A stretch of 5,542 nucleotides of DNA from WS-2 sp964650245 (GTDB lineage Bacteria > Eisenbacteria > RBG-16-71-46). Numbering within the stretch: position 1 is the stretch's first letter; every line of letters starts with the position of its first letter. A program made the translations under genes and the position numbers. This document shows positions 1-5,542 of the stretch, piece after piece. The stretch lies in assembly GCA_964650245.1 (NCBI GenBank), contig CAZYQK010000164.1:1-5542 (forward strand), written 5' to 3'. The notes beneath the pieces are model-generated. The model was given only the letters and a program-made list of their open reading frames with translations, was not told where the DNA came from and searched no databases.

Positions 1-78
1 TCCGGTGGTGTGGGAGGGGAAGCGCGGGACGAACCCGCGCTCCCCTATCCCGATTACGCAGGAGTGGAAGCCCGATGA
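1..78 (+). CDS. Possible C-terminal end of an upstream gene (partial)
   Basis: Reading from base 1, this frame is open for 25 codons and ends in TGA at 76-78. That stop overlaps the ATG of the next gene (75-77) as an ATGA junction, the arrangement typical of translationally coupled genes in compact operons. The visible tail ends in Asp-Tyr-Ala-Gly-Val-Glu-Ala-Arg and matches no family I recognise. Against it: the stretch is very short, another frame is also open here, and a strong hairpin (15-46) lies inside it, as a terminator or leader structure would. The overlap could be chance. If real, the barrel gene and SppA are the downstream part of a longer operon. Confidence 0.25.
   Translation, partial: SGGVGGEARDEPALPYPDYAGVEAR
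15..46 (+). terminator. Strong GC hairpin upstream of the barrel gene
   Basis: The left arm (15-28) and right arm (34-46) pair over 13 bp with a single bulged A at position 20 and a 5-nt loop (ACGAA). The core is GCGCGGG/CCCGCGC. No run of T follows, so it is not a textbook intrinsic terminator. It could end an upstream transcript, protect or modulate the leader of the barrel mRNA, or simply be a structured end of an upstream coding region. It ends 28 nt before the ATG at 75 and leaves the Shine-Dalgarno region (60-70) free. Confidence 0.4.
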
Positions 79-1421
79 GCGTCCGCAGGGGCATTGCGGC
101 CCGCGCACCCGCCGCCGGGCTGGTTCTGGCCGCGGCGCTCGCCGGCTTCTCCGGGCCGGCTCGGGCCGCCCACGTCGATGGCCCCGACTCCATTCGCGTA
201 CGCGTCGAGGTGGGGGCCAGCACCGATTACACCAACGAGCTCTTCTACGATGACAACTTCGACAGTAATGCCGTCTTCACCGGCCGCAGCCTGGTGGACA
301 CCCCCGAGGCCCGCTACGGCGGCGTGCTCATGACGCAGCTCGAGGGTACCCGCGCGCGGCGCGCGACCGGCTACCAGCTGCGGAACGAGCTGCGCTACGG
401 CGACCGTCTCCAGCGCGATGCACTGAGCCTCTGGCTTCGCTCCGAGCCCGCGCCGGACTGGACGGTCCTGACAACGCCCAGTGTCGAGTACCGGCACGAC
501 AGGACCTTCGACCGGGATCTCGAGGAGTGGCGGGGTTACGCCGGGGCCCGGGTTCGCCGCGCGCTGAGCGGCGAGATGAGTTTCGCCGAGCTGTCGGCGA
601 GTGGCGATCTGTTGCGCTCGCAGGGCCGCGGCGCCGAATTCATTCTGGACCGCGACGCGGTGAAGGCCGGGCTCGCGTTCGAGCACGCCCCGCTCTGGGG
701 CCCGGAGTGGCGGCTGGGATACGGGCTGGCGGCTCGGATCTTCCCCGACTCGAGCGAGCGTGATCACTACGAGCACGCGTTCGAGGGGCAGCTCCGGTTC
801 GAACTTCCCGGTGGCCACCCCCTGCTGCTCGACGCGGGCGCCGAGCGGCGCGTGACCAAGGATGTGGTGACCACGTCCCGCGACAACTACTGGGAAGAGC
901 GCGGCGCCGCCGACGGCGATCTGGCGCTGGCGGGATCGTGGAGCGTGCGGGCGCGGTTCGAGGGCGAAGCGTTCCAGTACGACCTGGAGGACAGCACGCT
1001 GTTCTTCGACTACCAGCTGCTGCGCGCGCGCGCCGGCCCGCGGCTCGCGACGGGCGGCCCCTGGAGCTTCACCGTGGGTGCGCGCGGCGAAGCGTTGTTC
1101 AGCCGCCTCAATCCGGAGGAGGGCTATCAGGAACTCGCGGCCGTGGTCGAGATGGAGTATCTCGGCCGCGGCACCTGGTGGAGCGTCTCCCCGGCCGCGG
1201 GCTGGCGCGACTACGACGAGCTGCCGGCGGCCTCGCAAGACGGCCTCGGCGGGCTCCACTCGTCGTACGCGTTCTACGAGCTCGGTGTGTTCGGGGACCA
1301 GGCCATCCCCGGCGGCCTACGCCTGCGCGCGTTCGCGAACGCGCGCTACGAATCCCACCTGGACTCCGCGCAGGACGCGCGGAGCCTTTACTTCTCGCTC
1401 GACCTGCGTAGACTGTTCTGA
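75..1421 (+). CDS. Predicted outer-membrane beta-barrel protein, function unknown
   Basis: A 448-residue protein whose family I do not recognise. It opens with a Sec-type signal peptide: basic n-region MSVRRG, hydrophobic core at about residues 13-27, and a PARA-A site, so cleavage falls near residue 31. The mature part is rich in alternating polar/hydrophobic stretches of 8-12 residues flanked by Tyr/Trp and separated by charged turns. Examples lie near residues 98-108, 130-140, 153-163, 212-222, 286-302, 329-342 and 355-371. The chain ends in Phe (LRRLF), the usual recognition signal for BAM-assembled outer-membrane proteins. An Asp/Asn-rich segment follows the first strand (about 56-66). 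The first ATG in this frame is at 75, with AGGAG at 60-64 and GGAAG at 66-70 as candidate ribosome sites. The gap to sppA is 36 nt, so the two are probably one transcript. Channel, porin-like or structural roles are all possible. Confidence 0.72.
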   Translation: MSVRRGIAARAPAAGLVLAAALAGFSGPARAAHVDGPDSIRVRVEVGASTDYTNELFYDDNFDSNAVFTGRSLVDTPEARYGGVLMTQLEGTRARRATGYQLRNELRYGDRLQRDALSLWLRSEPAPDWTVLTTPSVEYRHDRTFDRDLEEWRGYAGARVRRALSGEMSFAELSASGDLLRSQGRGAEFILDRDAVKAGLAFEHAPLWGPEWRLGYGLAARIFPDSSERDHYEHAFEGQLRFELPGGHPLLLDAGAERRVTKDVVTTSRDNYWEERGAADGDLALAGSWSVRARFEGEAFQYDLEDSTLFFDYQLLRARAGPRLATGGPWSFTVGARGEALFSRLNPEEGYQELAAVVEMEYLGRGTWWSVSPAAGWRDYDELPAASQDGLGGLHSSYAFYELGVFGDQAIPGGLRLRAFANARYESHLDSAQDARSLYFSLDLRRLF

Positions 1422-1457
1422 CTTTTCCGCGGCGCCGCTTCACTCTGGAGGACCATC

Positions 1458-3191
1458 GTGGCCTCACGCCGAGGAGTCCTGGTATTCGTCCTGCTGCTCG
1501 CCGCGCTCGGGACGGCGGTGTTGTTCGGCGCGTTCAGCCTTCGGAGTCCGCCGGCATCGGTGACCTCGCCCTCCGTCCTTACGCTCGACGTGCCCGCGAC
1601 GCTCGAGGAGTCCGAGGCCCCCGAGTCCCCGTTCCCGTTCGGCCGGCTGCGTCGTGGGCGCTACACGCTCTGCACCCTGGTGGACGCGATCCAGCGCGCC
1701 GCGTCCGACGATCGCGTGAGCGGGTTCGTGCTCCACATCGACGGGGTGGACTGGGGATGGGCCAAGCTCTCCGAGGTTCGTGACGCCCTCGGCCGCTTCC
1801 GGGGGAGTGGCAAGCCGATCGTGGCGAGCCTCACCCGCGGCGGCGAAGCCGAGTACTTCCTGGCTTCGGCGGCGTCGGTGGTGAGCATGCCGCCCACCGC
1901 CTCGCTTCAGTTCGATGGCCTGGCGATATCCGCGCTCTTTCTACGTGGCGCCTTCGACAAGTTCGGTGTCAGCCCCAATTTCGAGAACGTCGGCGAGTTC
2001 AAGTCCGGGGTCGAGGCCTATACGCGTACCGGAATGTCGGAACCCTCCCGCCAGGCGCTCGAAGCGCTGCTCGATGATCATCTCCGCATCCTGGTGGACA
2101 GCCTGGCCGCCGCGCGCGGCATGCCGGCCGACTCCATCCGCCGCCTGATGGACGACGGCCCTTTCGACGCGACCGAGGCGCGCGCGCGGGGCTTGATCGA
2201 CACGTTGCTGTACGATTCTGAGGCCGACTCGCTCGCGGCGCGCGGCGGCCGCCGGCGTTTCGCGACGCTTCCCCTGCCGCGCTATCTCGAGCGTCTCAGG
2301 TCGCCGCACGCGGGCCCCCATGTCGCGCTCGTGACGGCCTCGGGCGAGATCGTGCCGGGGCGCAGCCGCGTCGGACCCGGAGGCGAATGGCTGCTGGGCT
2401 CGGAGACGCTCATGGCGGCGCTGGAGCAGGCGCGCTCCCGGCGCGCCGTCAGGGCGATCGTGCTGCGCATCGACAGCCCGGGCGGCGATGCGCAGGCCTC
2501 GGACGAGATCTGGCACGAGGTGATGCGTTGCCGCCGCGTGAAGCCGGTGATCGCGAGCCTCTCGGACTACGCGGCGTCTGGCGGCTACTACATCGCGGTC
2601 GGGGCCGACACCATCGTCGCCCAGGCGGCGACGGTGACCGGCTCGATCGGAATCTACGGCGGGAAATTCAACATCTCCGGGCTGCTCCACAAGATCGGGC
2701 TCAGCGTCGAGACCGTCTCCCGCGGGCGCCACGCCGAGATGCTGTCGCCCTTCCGCGATTTTACGCCAGAGGAATCGGCGAGCTTCCACCGCCACCTCGA
2801 CGCCTTCTACCGGGGGTTCGTCGCCCGGGTCGCGGAGAACCGGCAGCGCCCCGCGGCCTACGTGGATTCGGTGGGCCGGGGCCGGGTCTGGAGCGGGGTG
2901 GCCGCGCGCGAGCGCGGACTGGTGGATGCGCTGGGCGGGCTCGAGCATGCGTTCGCCGCCGCCCGGGCGAAGGCGGATCTCCCCGCCGACCAGGAACTCG
3001 TGGTCGAGCGCTATCCGAAGGTCCACTACTCGTTTTTCCAGCGCATGCTCGACGTCTATCTCTCGGACGACGACGAGGGCGCGGTAGCAACGCAGCCGCT
3101 CCCCGAGGCCCTGCGGCTCTGGATGGCGGCGGCGCGCTTTCCGGCGGGCAGCGCGCTCGCGCTCATGCCCTTTACCCTCCGAATCCGCTGA
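1458..3191 (+). CDS. sppA: Signal peptide peptidase SppA (67K-type, double S49 domain)
   Basis: A membrane-bound serine peptidase of family S49 that degrades cleaved signal peptides left in the inner membrane. The start is GTG with GGAGG at 1447-1451, 6 nt upstream. Residues about 7-26 form one transmembrane anchor, placing the body in the periplasm. At 577 residues it matches the long tandem form (E. coli SppA is about 618), not the short single-domain SppA. The N-terminal S49 repeat (about 65-255) carries the general-base lysine K182 in the motif GEFKSGVEAY, equivalent to E. coli K209. The C-terminal repeat (about 285-500) has IDSPGG at 338-343 and the nucleophile S374 in YAASGGYY, equivalent to E. 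coli S409, followed by TGSIGIYGG. The Ser/Lys dyad is therefore intact and split between the two repeats as expected. The tail after about residue 515 is less conserved. It probably shares a transcript with the barrel gene upstream. Confidence 0.95.
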   Translation: MASRRGVLVFVLLLAALGTAVLFGAFSLRSPPASVTSPSVLTLDVPATLEESEAPESPFPFGRLRRGRYTLCTLVDAIQRAASDDRVSGFVLHIDGVDWGWAKLSEVRDALGRFRGSGKPIVASLTRGGEAEYFLASAASVVSMPPTASLQFDGLAISALFLRGAFDKFGVSPNFENVGEFKSGVEAYTRTGMSEPSRQALEALLDDHLRILVDSLAAARGMPADSIRRLMDDGPFDATEARARGLIDTLLYDSEADSLAARGGRRRFATLPLPRYLERLRSPHAGPHVALVTASGEIVPGRSRVGPGGEWLLGSETLMAALEQARSRRAVRAIVLRIDSPGGDAQASDEIWHEVMRCRRVKPVIASLSDYAASGGYYIAVGADTIVAQAATVTGSIGIYGGKFNISGLLHKIGLSVETVSRGRHAEMLSPFRDFTPEESASFHRHLDAFYRGFVARVAENRQRPAAYVDSVGRGRVWSGVAARERGLVDALGGLEHAFAAARAKADLPADQELVVERYPKVHYSFFQRMLDVYLSDDDEGAVATQPLPEALRLWMAAARFPAGSALALMPFTLRIR

Positions 3192-3218
3192 CGACCGCGC
3201 GGCGGCGAGACGAGAACC

Positions 3219-3245
3219 GGGCGGGCTCCGCGCGGGAGCCCGCCC
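3219..3245. terminator. Hairpin between convergent sppA and cytochrome c genes
   Basis: A perfect 11-bp inverted repeat (arms 3219-3229 and 3235-3245, GGGCGGGCTCC/GGAGCCCGCCC) surrounds a 5-nt loop, GCGCG. It lies 27 nt after the sppA stop and 21 nt beyond the cytochrome stop on the other strand, so it can serve both converging transcripts. Neither side has a clear T-run; the minus-strand exit (TTCTCGTCTCG) is the more T-rich. In GC-rich genomes such stems often act as terminators or transcript-end stabilisers, but this is inferred from position and structure. Confidence 0.6.
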
Positions 3246-3266
3246 CGACGGCCGGAGCGAAGCGCG

Positions 3267-3653
3267 CTATTTCTTCGCGGGCGCGAACGTGTGGATCAGG
3301 GCGATCAGGTTTTCGACCTCGCCGGGCTTGATCTGCCCGGTCTTGACCCACGCCACCATCCCGGATTTGATCTTGCCATTCGTGATGCAGTCGCGCAGGA
3401 AATCATCCGTGTGCTTCGGGTCCGCCCACGTCTTCGGAGCCTTCCAGTTCGGGGTCGGGTTGCCGGTCAGCTTGACGCCACCGCTGCCGTCGGCCTTGTG
3501 GCACACCACGCACTTGGAGGCGAAGATCGCCTTCGCCGCCGCCGGGTTGCCCTTGGCAGGGCCGGTGGTGGCCGCGAAGGCCAGCGACGCGGCTAGGAAC
3601 GAGAGGGCAACCAGCGCGAGCACGGCGCGCTGAACCAGGGTGCGACTGAACAT
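3267..3653 (-). CDS. Secreted mono-haem c-type cytochrome
   Basis: A 128-residue exported cytochrome c, probably a small periplasmic electron carrier. Residues 1-28 are a signal peptide: basic start MFSR, hydrophobic core at about 8-26, and a cleavage site near AFA-A. The covalent haem-binding motif is CVVCH at 48-52. The likely distal ligand is M99 in KSGMVAW, followed by a C-terminal helix (about 110-124) of the kind that closes class I cytochrome c folds. The mature protein is lysine-rich and so basic, which suits docking on acidic partners. One extra cysteine, C89, is not part of the haem motif. I choose ATG at 3653 because AAGGAG (minus strand, 3664-3659) sits 5 nt upstream and the signal peptide begins there; longer upstream starts would add 63 residues of Arg/Ser/Pro-rich, non-signal sequence. 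No oxidase or reductase gene is adjacent, so the redox partner is unknown. Confidence 0.93.
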   Translation of the reverse strand: MFSRTLVQRAVLALVALSFLAASLAFAATTGPAKGNPAAAKAIFASKCVVCHKADGSGGVKLTGNPTPNWKAPKTWADPKHTDDFLRDCITNGKIKSGMVAWVKTGQIKPGEVENLIALIHTFAPAKK

Positions 3654-3656
3654 GCA

Positions 3657-3671
3657 GACTCCTTTCGAGTC
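3657..3671 (-). promoter_or_regulatory. Small hairpin enclosing the cytochrome ribosome-binding site
   Basis: In the cytochrome mRNA, GACTC (3671-3667) can pair with GAGTC (3661-3657) across a GAAAG loop. The AAAGGAG Shine-Dalgarno sequence is split between the loop and the 3' arm. The 5-bp stem could partly hide the site and temper initiation, but it is short and may be incidental. The ribosome site itself, AAGGAG 5 nt before ATG, is strong and decides the start. Confidence 0.35.
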
Positions 3672-3714
3672 GGGGAAACGCTGGAGGGAGCCGTAATGCG
3701 ACAAGAGCGCACGA

Positions 3715-3743
3715 AGGCTAATCGCGAGGGCGCGAGCCGTCAA
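3715..3743 (-). promoter_or_regulatory. Candidate sigma-70-type promoter for cytochrome c
   Basis: On the minus strand, TTGACG (3743-3738) is followed after 17 nt by TAGCCT (3720-3715). The -35 matches five of six consensus positions. The -10 keeps T, A and final T, the three most important positions of TATAAT. Transcription would start near 3708, giving a leader of about 55 nt before the ATG at 3653. The same pattern appears in the promoter of the divergent neighbour, which raises confidence. Confidence 0.5.
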
Positions 3744-3882
3744 ACTCGGCAGCTGATACGGCGGGGCAAAATGCGCGGGCCGATGTCGCAACCCACGTGC
3801 AGGGAGGCTTTGGATGTGCGGGGAGCGATGCGATGCGCTCACGAAATGCCGCGCGAGACGAGGCCAACGATGGAGTGAGGGC

Positions 3883-3912
3883 TTGACCGGGCTCGAATCC
3901 GCGTGTTAGCTT
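3883..3912 (+). promoter_or_regulatory. Candidate sigma-70-type promoter for the EF-G paralogue
   Basis: TTGACC (3883-3888) is followed after 18 nt by TAGCTT (3907-3912), or after 17 nt if TTAGCT is taken as the -10. As on the opposite strand, the -35 is near consensus and the -10 keeps the key T, A and T positions within a TTAGC core. Transcription would begin near 3919, leaving a leader of about 93 nt before the TTG start at 4012. No other plus-strand hexamer pair in this gap looks as good. Confidence 0.55.
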
Positions 3913-4000
3913 GCGCTGCACCATCGCTTTACGCCCGCGCAGCCAGTTGCGGGTGCCCTCCACAGTTCACCCGGAAGCACATCACTGACCTGCCCGGCGG

Positions 4001-4005
4001 GGAGG
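4001..4005 (+). promoter_or_regulatory. Ribosome-binding site fixing the TTG start of the EF-G paralogue
   Basis: GGAGG sits 6 nt upstream of TTG at 4012, the optimal distance. GTG triplets between them (4005-4007, 4007-4009) are out of frame, and no in-frame ATG or GTG lies near. The start is also supported by protein homology: translation from TTG gives M-K-E-F-A-T-x-x-I-R-N-V-A-L-V, which matches where EF-G paralogues begin. Confidence 0.75.
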
Positions 4006-4011
4006 TGTGTC

Positions 4012-5542
4012 TTGAAGGAGTTTGCCACCGCTCAGATTCGCAATGTCGCCCTCGTGGCCCATCACGGCGTGGGAAAGACGTCGCTCGCCGAAGCCATGCT
4101 GTTTCTCGCCAGGGCCACGAACCGACTCGGCCGCATCGCCGACGGGACCACGCTGCTCGACTACGGGTCCGACGAAATCTCACGCCAGATCACCATCAAC
4201 CTGAGCCTCGCGCAGTTCGAGTGGGCCGGGCACAAGGTCAACCTGCTCGACACGCCGGGCTACCCGGACTTCGTGGGCGACGTGCATAGCGCGTTGCGGG
4301 TCGCCGACGCGGCGATCCTGGTCCTGAGGGCCAACGCCGGGGTCGAGGTGGGGACCGAGGTGGTGTGGGAGATCCTGAAACACGAGAAGAGCGCGGTGTT
4401 GCTGGTGGTCAACATGATGGACAAGGAGCACGCCGATTTCCTCGCGGCGGTGCGCTCGGCTCACGACCGGCTCGGCCTGAACGCGGTGCCGACCCAGCTT
4501 CCGATTGGTCAGGCCGAGTCCTTCCACGGCATCGTCGACCTGATCGAGAACAAGGCCTACACCTTCAGCGGCAAGGGCATGGAGGAGAAGAGCGCGGAGA
4601 TCCCTATCCCCGACGAAATGAAGGCCGCGGTTGCCTCCGCTCGTGCGCACCTGATGGAGGAGGCCGCGACCGCCGACGAGGAGCTGATGGAGAAGTTCCT
4701 GAGTACCGGCGAGCTCACGATGGCCGAGATCCGGAAGGGATTGTGCGAGCGCGTCGTGCAGGGCGACCTGGCCCCCGCGTTCTGCTGCTCGGCGTTCAAC
4801 AACCATGGCGTCAGGGAAGTGCTCGACGAAGTCGTGGACGTGCTGCCGTCGCCGCTCGATGTCAGCCCCGAGAAGGGGCAGTCCGCCGGCAACGGCGACG
4901 AGCTCGCCGTCAAGTCCGACCCCGCGGAGCCGGTCGCCGCGGTCGTGTTCAAGACGCTTTCCGAGCAGCACCTCGGCGACCTCTCGATGGTCCGTCTGTA
5001 TGCGGGGCGCGTCGAGCCCGGGCGTGAGCTCCTCAACACCACGCGCAACCGGAGCGAGAAGATCGGCACGCTCTATCACCTGATCGGCAAGGAGCGCCTC
5101 GAGTGCCGGAGCGCCGCCGCCGGCGACATCGTGGCCGCAGTGAAGCTCCGGGAGACGCACACCGGTGACACGCTCTCCGACAAGGCCCGGCCGGTAAAGC
5201 TCCGGGCGCCGCGTTTTCCCGGGCACGTTACCGCCGAGTGCATCCGCGCCCGGAACAAGGGTGACGAAGAGAAGATGGCGCAGGGTCTCGCACGCCTGCA
5301 CGAAGAGGACCCCACCTTCAGCCGCCACTTCGAGCCGAGCACGAAGGAGTCGCTGGTGTTCGGGATGGGCGACCTTCAGCTCGACATCATGGTGGATCGC
5401 CTGAAGAAGCGCTTCGGCGTCGAGGTCGTGCTCTCCAAGCCGCACGTGCCCTACCGCGAAACCATCCGCTCCAAGGCCCAGGACGAATACCGCCACAAGA
5501 AGCAGACCGGCGGCCGCGGCCAGTTCGGCGAGGTCCATCTGC
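4012..5542 (+). CDS. Elongation factor G-like translational GTPase (EF-G paralogue, EF-G2/FusA2-like), 3' end outside window
   Basis: The first 510 residues of a translational GTPase of the EF-G family, cut by the window edge; a full protein would be about 690-700. Domain I (G domain, about 8-282) shows P-loop AHHGVGKTS at 16-24, switch I with RQITIN at 58-63, switch II DTPGYPDF at 80-87, G4 NMMD at 134-137, and G5 CCSAF at 258-262. Domain II covers about 305-395, and domain III about 400-475 with EEDPTF and FGMGDLQLDIMVDRLKKRF. Domain IV begins with YRETI and contains GGRGQFG at 500-506, the conserved loop that canonical EF-G inserts into the decoding site. Canonical EF-G has DTPGH, RGITI and NKMD; the Tyr in DTPGY and the Gly-rich P-loop mark it as a paralogue, a group whose GTPase and translocation activities differ among tested members. 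It may act in ribosome rescue, recycling or stress translation, but its role is not known. It is not next to rpsL, rpsG or tuf, where canonical fusA usually sits. Confidence 0.93.
   Translation, partial: MKEFATAQIRNVALVAHHGVGKTSLAEAMLFLARATNRLGRIADGTTLLDYGSDEISRQITINLSLAQFEWAGHKVNLLDTPGYPDFVGDVHSALRVADAAILVLRANAGVEVGTEVVWEILKHEKSAVLLVVNMMDKEHADFLAAVRSAHDRLGLNAVPTQLPIGQAESFHGIVDLIENKAYTFSGKGMEEKSAEIPIPDEMKAAVASARAHLMEEAATADEELMEKFLSTGELTMAEIRKGLCERVVQGDLAPAFCCSAFNNHGVREVLDEVVDVLPSPLDVSPEKGQSAGNGDELAVKSDPAEPVAAVVFKTLSEQHLGDLSMVRLYAGRVEPGRELLNTTRNRSEKIGTLYHLIGKERLECRSAAAGDIVAAVKLRETHTGDTLSDKARPVKLRAPRFPGHVTAECIRARNKGDEEKMAQGLARLHEEDPTFSRHFEPSTKESLVFGMGDLQLDIMVDRLKKRFGVEVVLSKPHVPYRETIRSKAQDEYRHKKQTGGRGQFGEVHL

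Larger units (their letters stand above)
3654..4011. other. Divergent intergenic region, cytochrome c / EF-G paralogue
   Basis: These 358 bases lie between two gene starts facing away from each other. I see one promoter candidate for each gene (3715-3743 minus, 3883-3912 plus), a leader of about 55 nt for the cytochrome and one of about 93 nt for the EF-G paralogue. Between the promoters (3744-3882) I find no RNA gene and no convincing operator. A 60-codon ATG frame occupies 3696-3878, but its composition is unlike the real genes. In the EF-G leader, a weak stem can form between 3932-3940 and 3948-3955, with CCCGC/GCGGG as its core. Confidence 0.6.

Noticed and set aside
54..1259. Long minus-strand open frame (401 codons) opposite the barrel gene
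   Set aside because: Its sequence is Arg/Ala/Gly/Pro-rich with no signal or domain, and it arises because G/C-rich third positions leave few stops on the antisense strand. The plus-strand frame has a signal peptide, ribosome site and barrel pattern.
1422..1457. Possible promoter or terminator between the barrel gene and sppA
   Set aside because: Only the GGAGG ribosome site is visible; there is no hexamer pair and no convincing stem in 36 nt.
1941..3026. Long minus-strand open frame (361 codons) opposite sppA
   Set aside because: SppA on the plus strand is unambiguous, with catalytic Lys and Ser in place; the antisense frame is a composition artefact.
2387..3331. Second plus-strand open frame (314 codons) overlapping sppA
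   Set aside because: Arg/Gly/Pro-rich frame-shifted reading of sppA without domain or signal.
3654..3842. 63-residue N-terminal extension of the cytochrome c frame
   Set aside because: It would bury the signal peptide inside the protein; the ATG at 3653 has its own strong ribosome site and begins directly with the signal sequence.
3696..3878. 60-codon plus-strand frame in the divergent gap, with GGAGGGAG 5 nt before its ATG
   Set aside because: The ribosome site looks good, but the product is Arg/Met-rich with no recognisable motif. Its third codon positions are far less G/C-rich than the true genes, and it overlaps the cytochrome promoter. Conservation in relatives would be needed to revive it.
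4180..5538. Minus-strand open frame (452 codons) opposite the EF-G paralogue
   Set aside because: The plus strand encodes consecutive EF-G domains through its whole length. The antisense product is His/Leu/Ala-rich and matches no family I know.

Overview
The window comes from a GC-rich Gram-negative-type bacterium. This rests on a protein built like an outer-membrane beta-barrel (signal peptide, alternating strands, C-terminal Phe), a membrane-anchored SppA, and an exported c-type cytochrome. Third codon positions are strongly G/C, which is why long antisense open frames appear opposite every real gene. The phylum cannot be fixed from sequence alone. A GC-rich environmental lineage with EF-G paralogues (for example Myxococcota, Gemmatimonadota or Eisenbacteria-like groups) would fit, but that is a guess.

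Layout. (1) Bases 1-78 may hold the last 25 codons of an upstream gene, whose TGA overlaps the next ATG as ATGA. A strong hairpin (15-46) lies in the same stretch. (2) 75-1421, plus strand: a predicted outer-membrane beta-barrel protein of unknown function. (3) 1458-3191, plus strand: signal peptide peptidase SppA in the long, double-S49-domain form, with both catalytic residues present. It lies 36 nt downstream of the barrel gene, so the two are probably co-transcribed. (4) 3192-3266: a short convergent gap with a perfect 11-bp hairpin, likely a shared terminator. (5) 3267-3653, minus strand: a small secreted mono-haem cytochrome c. (6) 3654-4011: a divergent intergenic region. It carries one candidate promoter in each direction, both of the form TTGAC-N17/18-TAGCYT. 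(7) 4012 to the window end, plus strand: the first 510 codons of an EF-G-type translational GTPase with a TTG start. It belongs by its motifs to the EF-G paralogue (EF-G2/FusA2-like) group rather than canonical EF-G.

The genes do not form one obvious pathway. Barrel plus SppA is a plausible cell-envelope operon. The cytochrome is a stand-alone electron carrier, and the EF-G paralogue is a separate transcription unit. I see no mobile element, CRISPR array, tRNA or rRNA. The least routine signals are the altered GTPase motifs of the EF-G paralogue (NMMD instead of NKxD, DTPGY instead of DTPGH) and the matching pair of divergent promoters. I do not find convincing evidence of a new multi-gene system.
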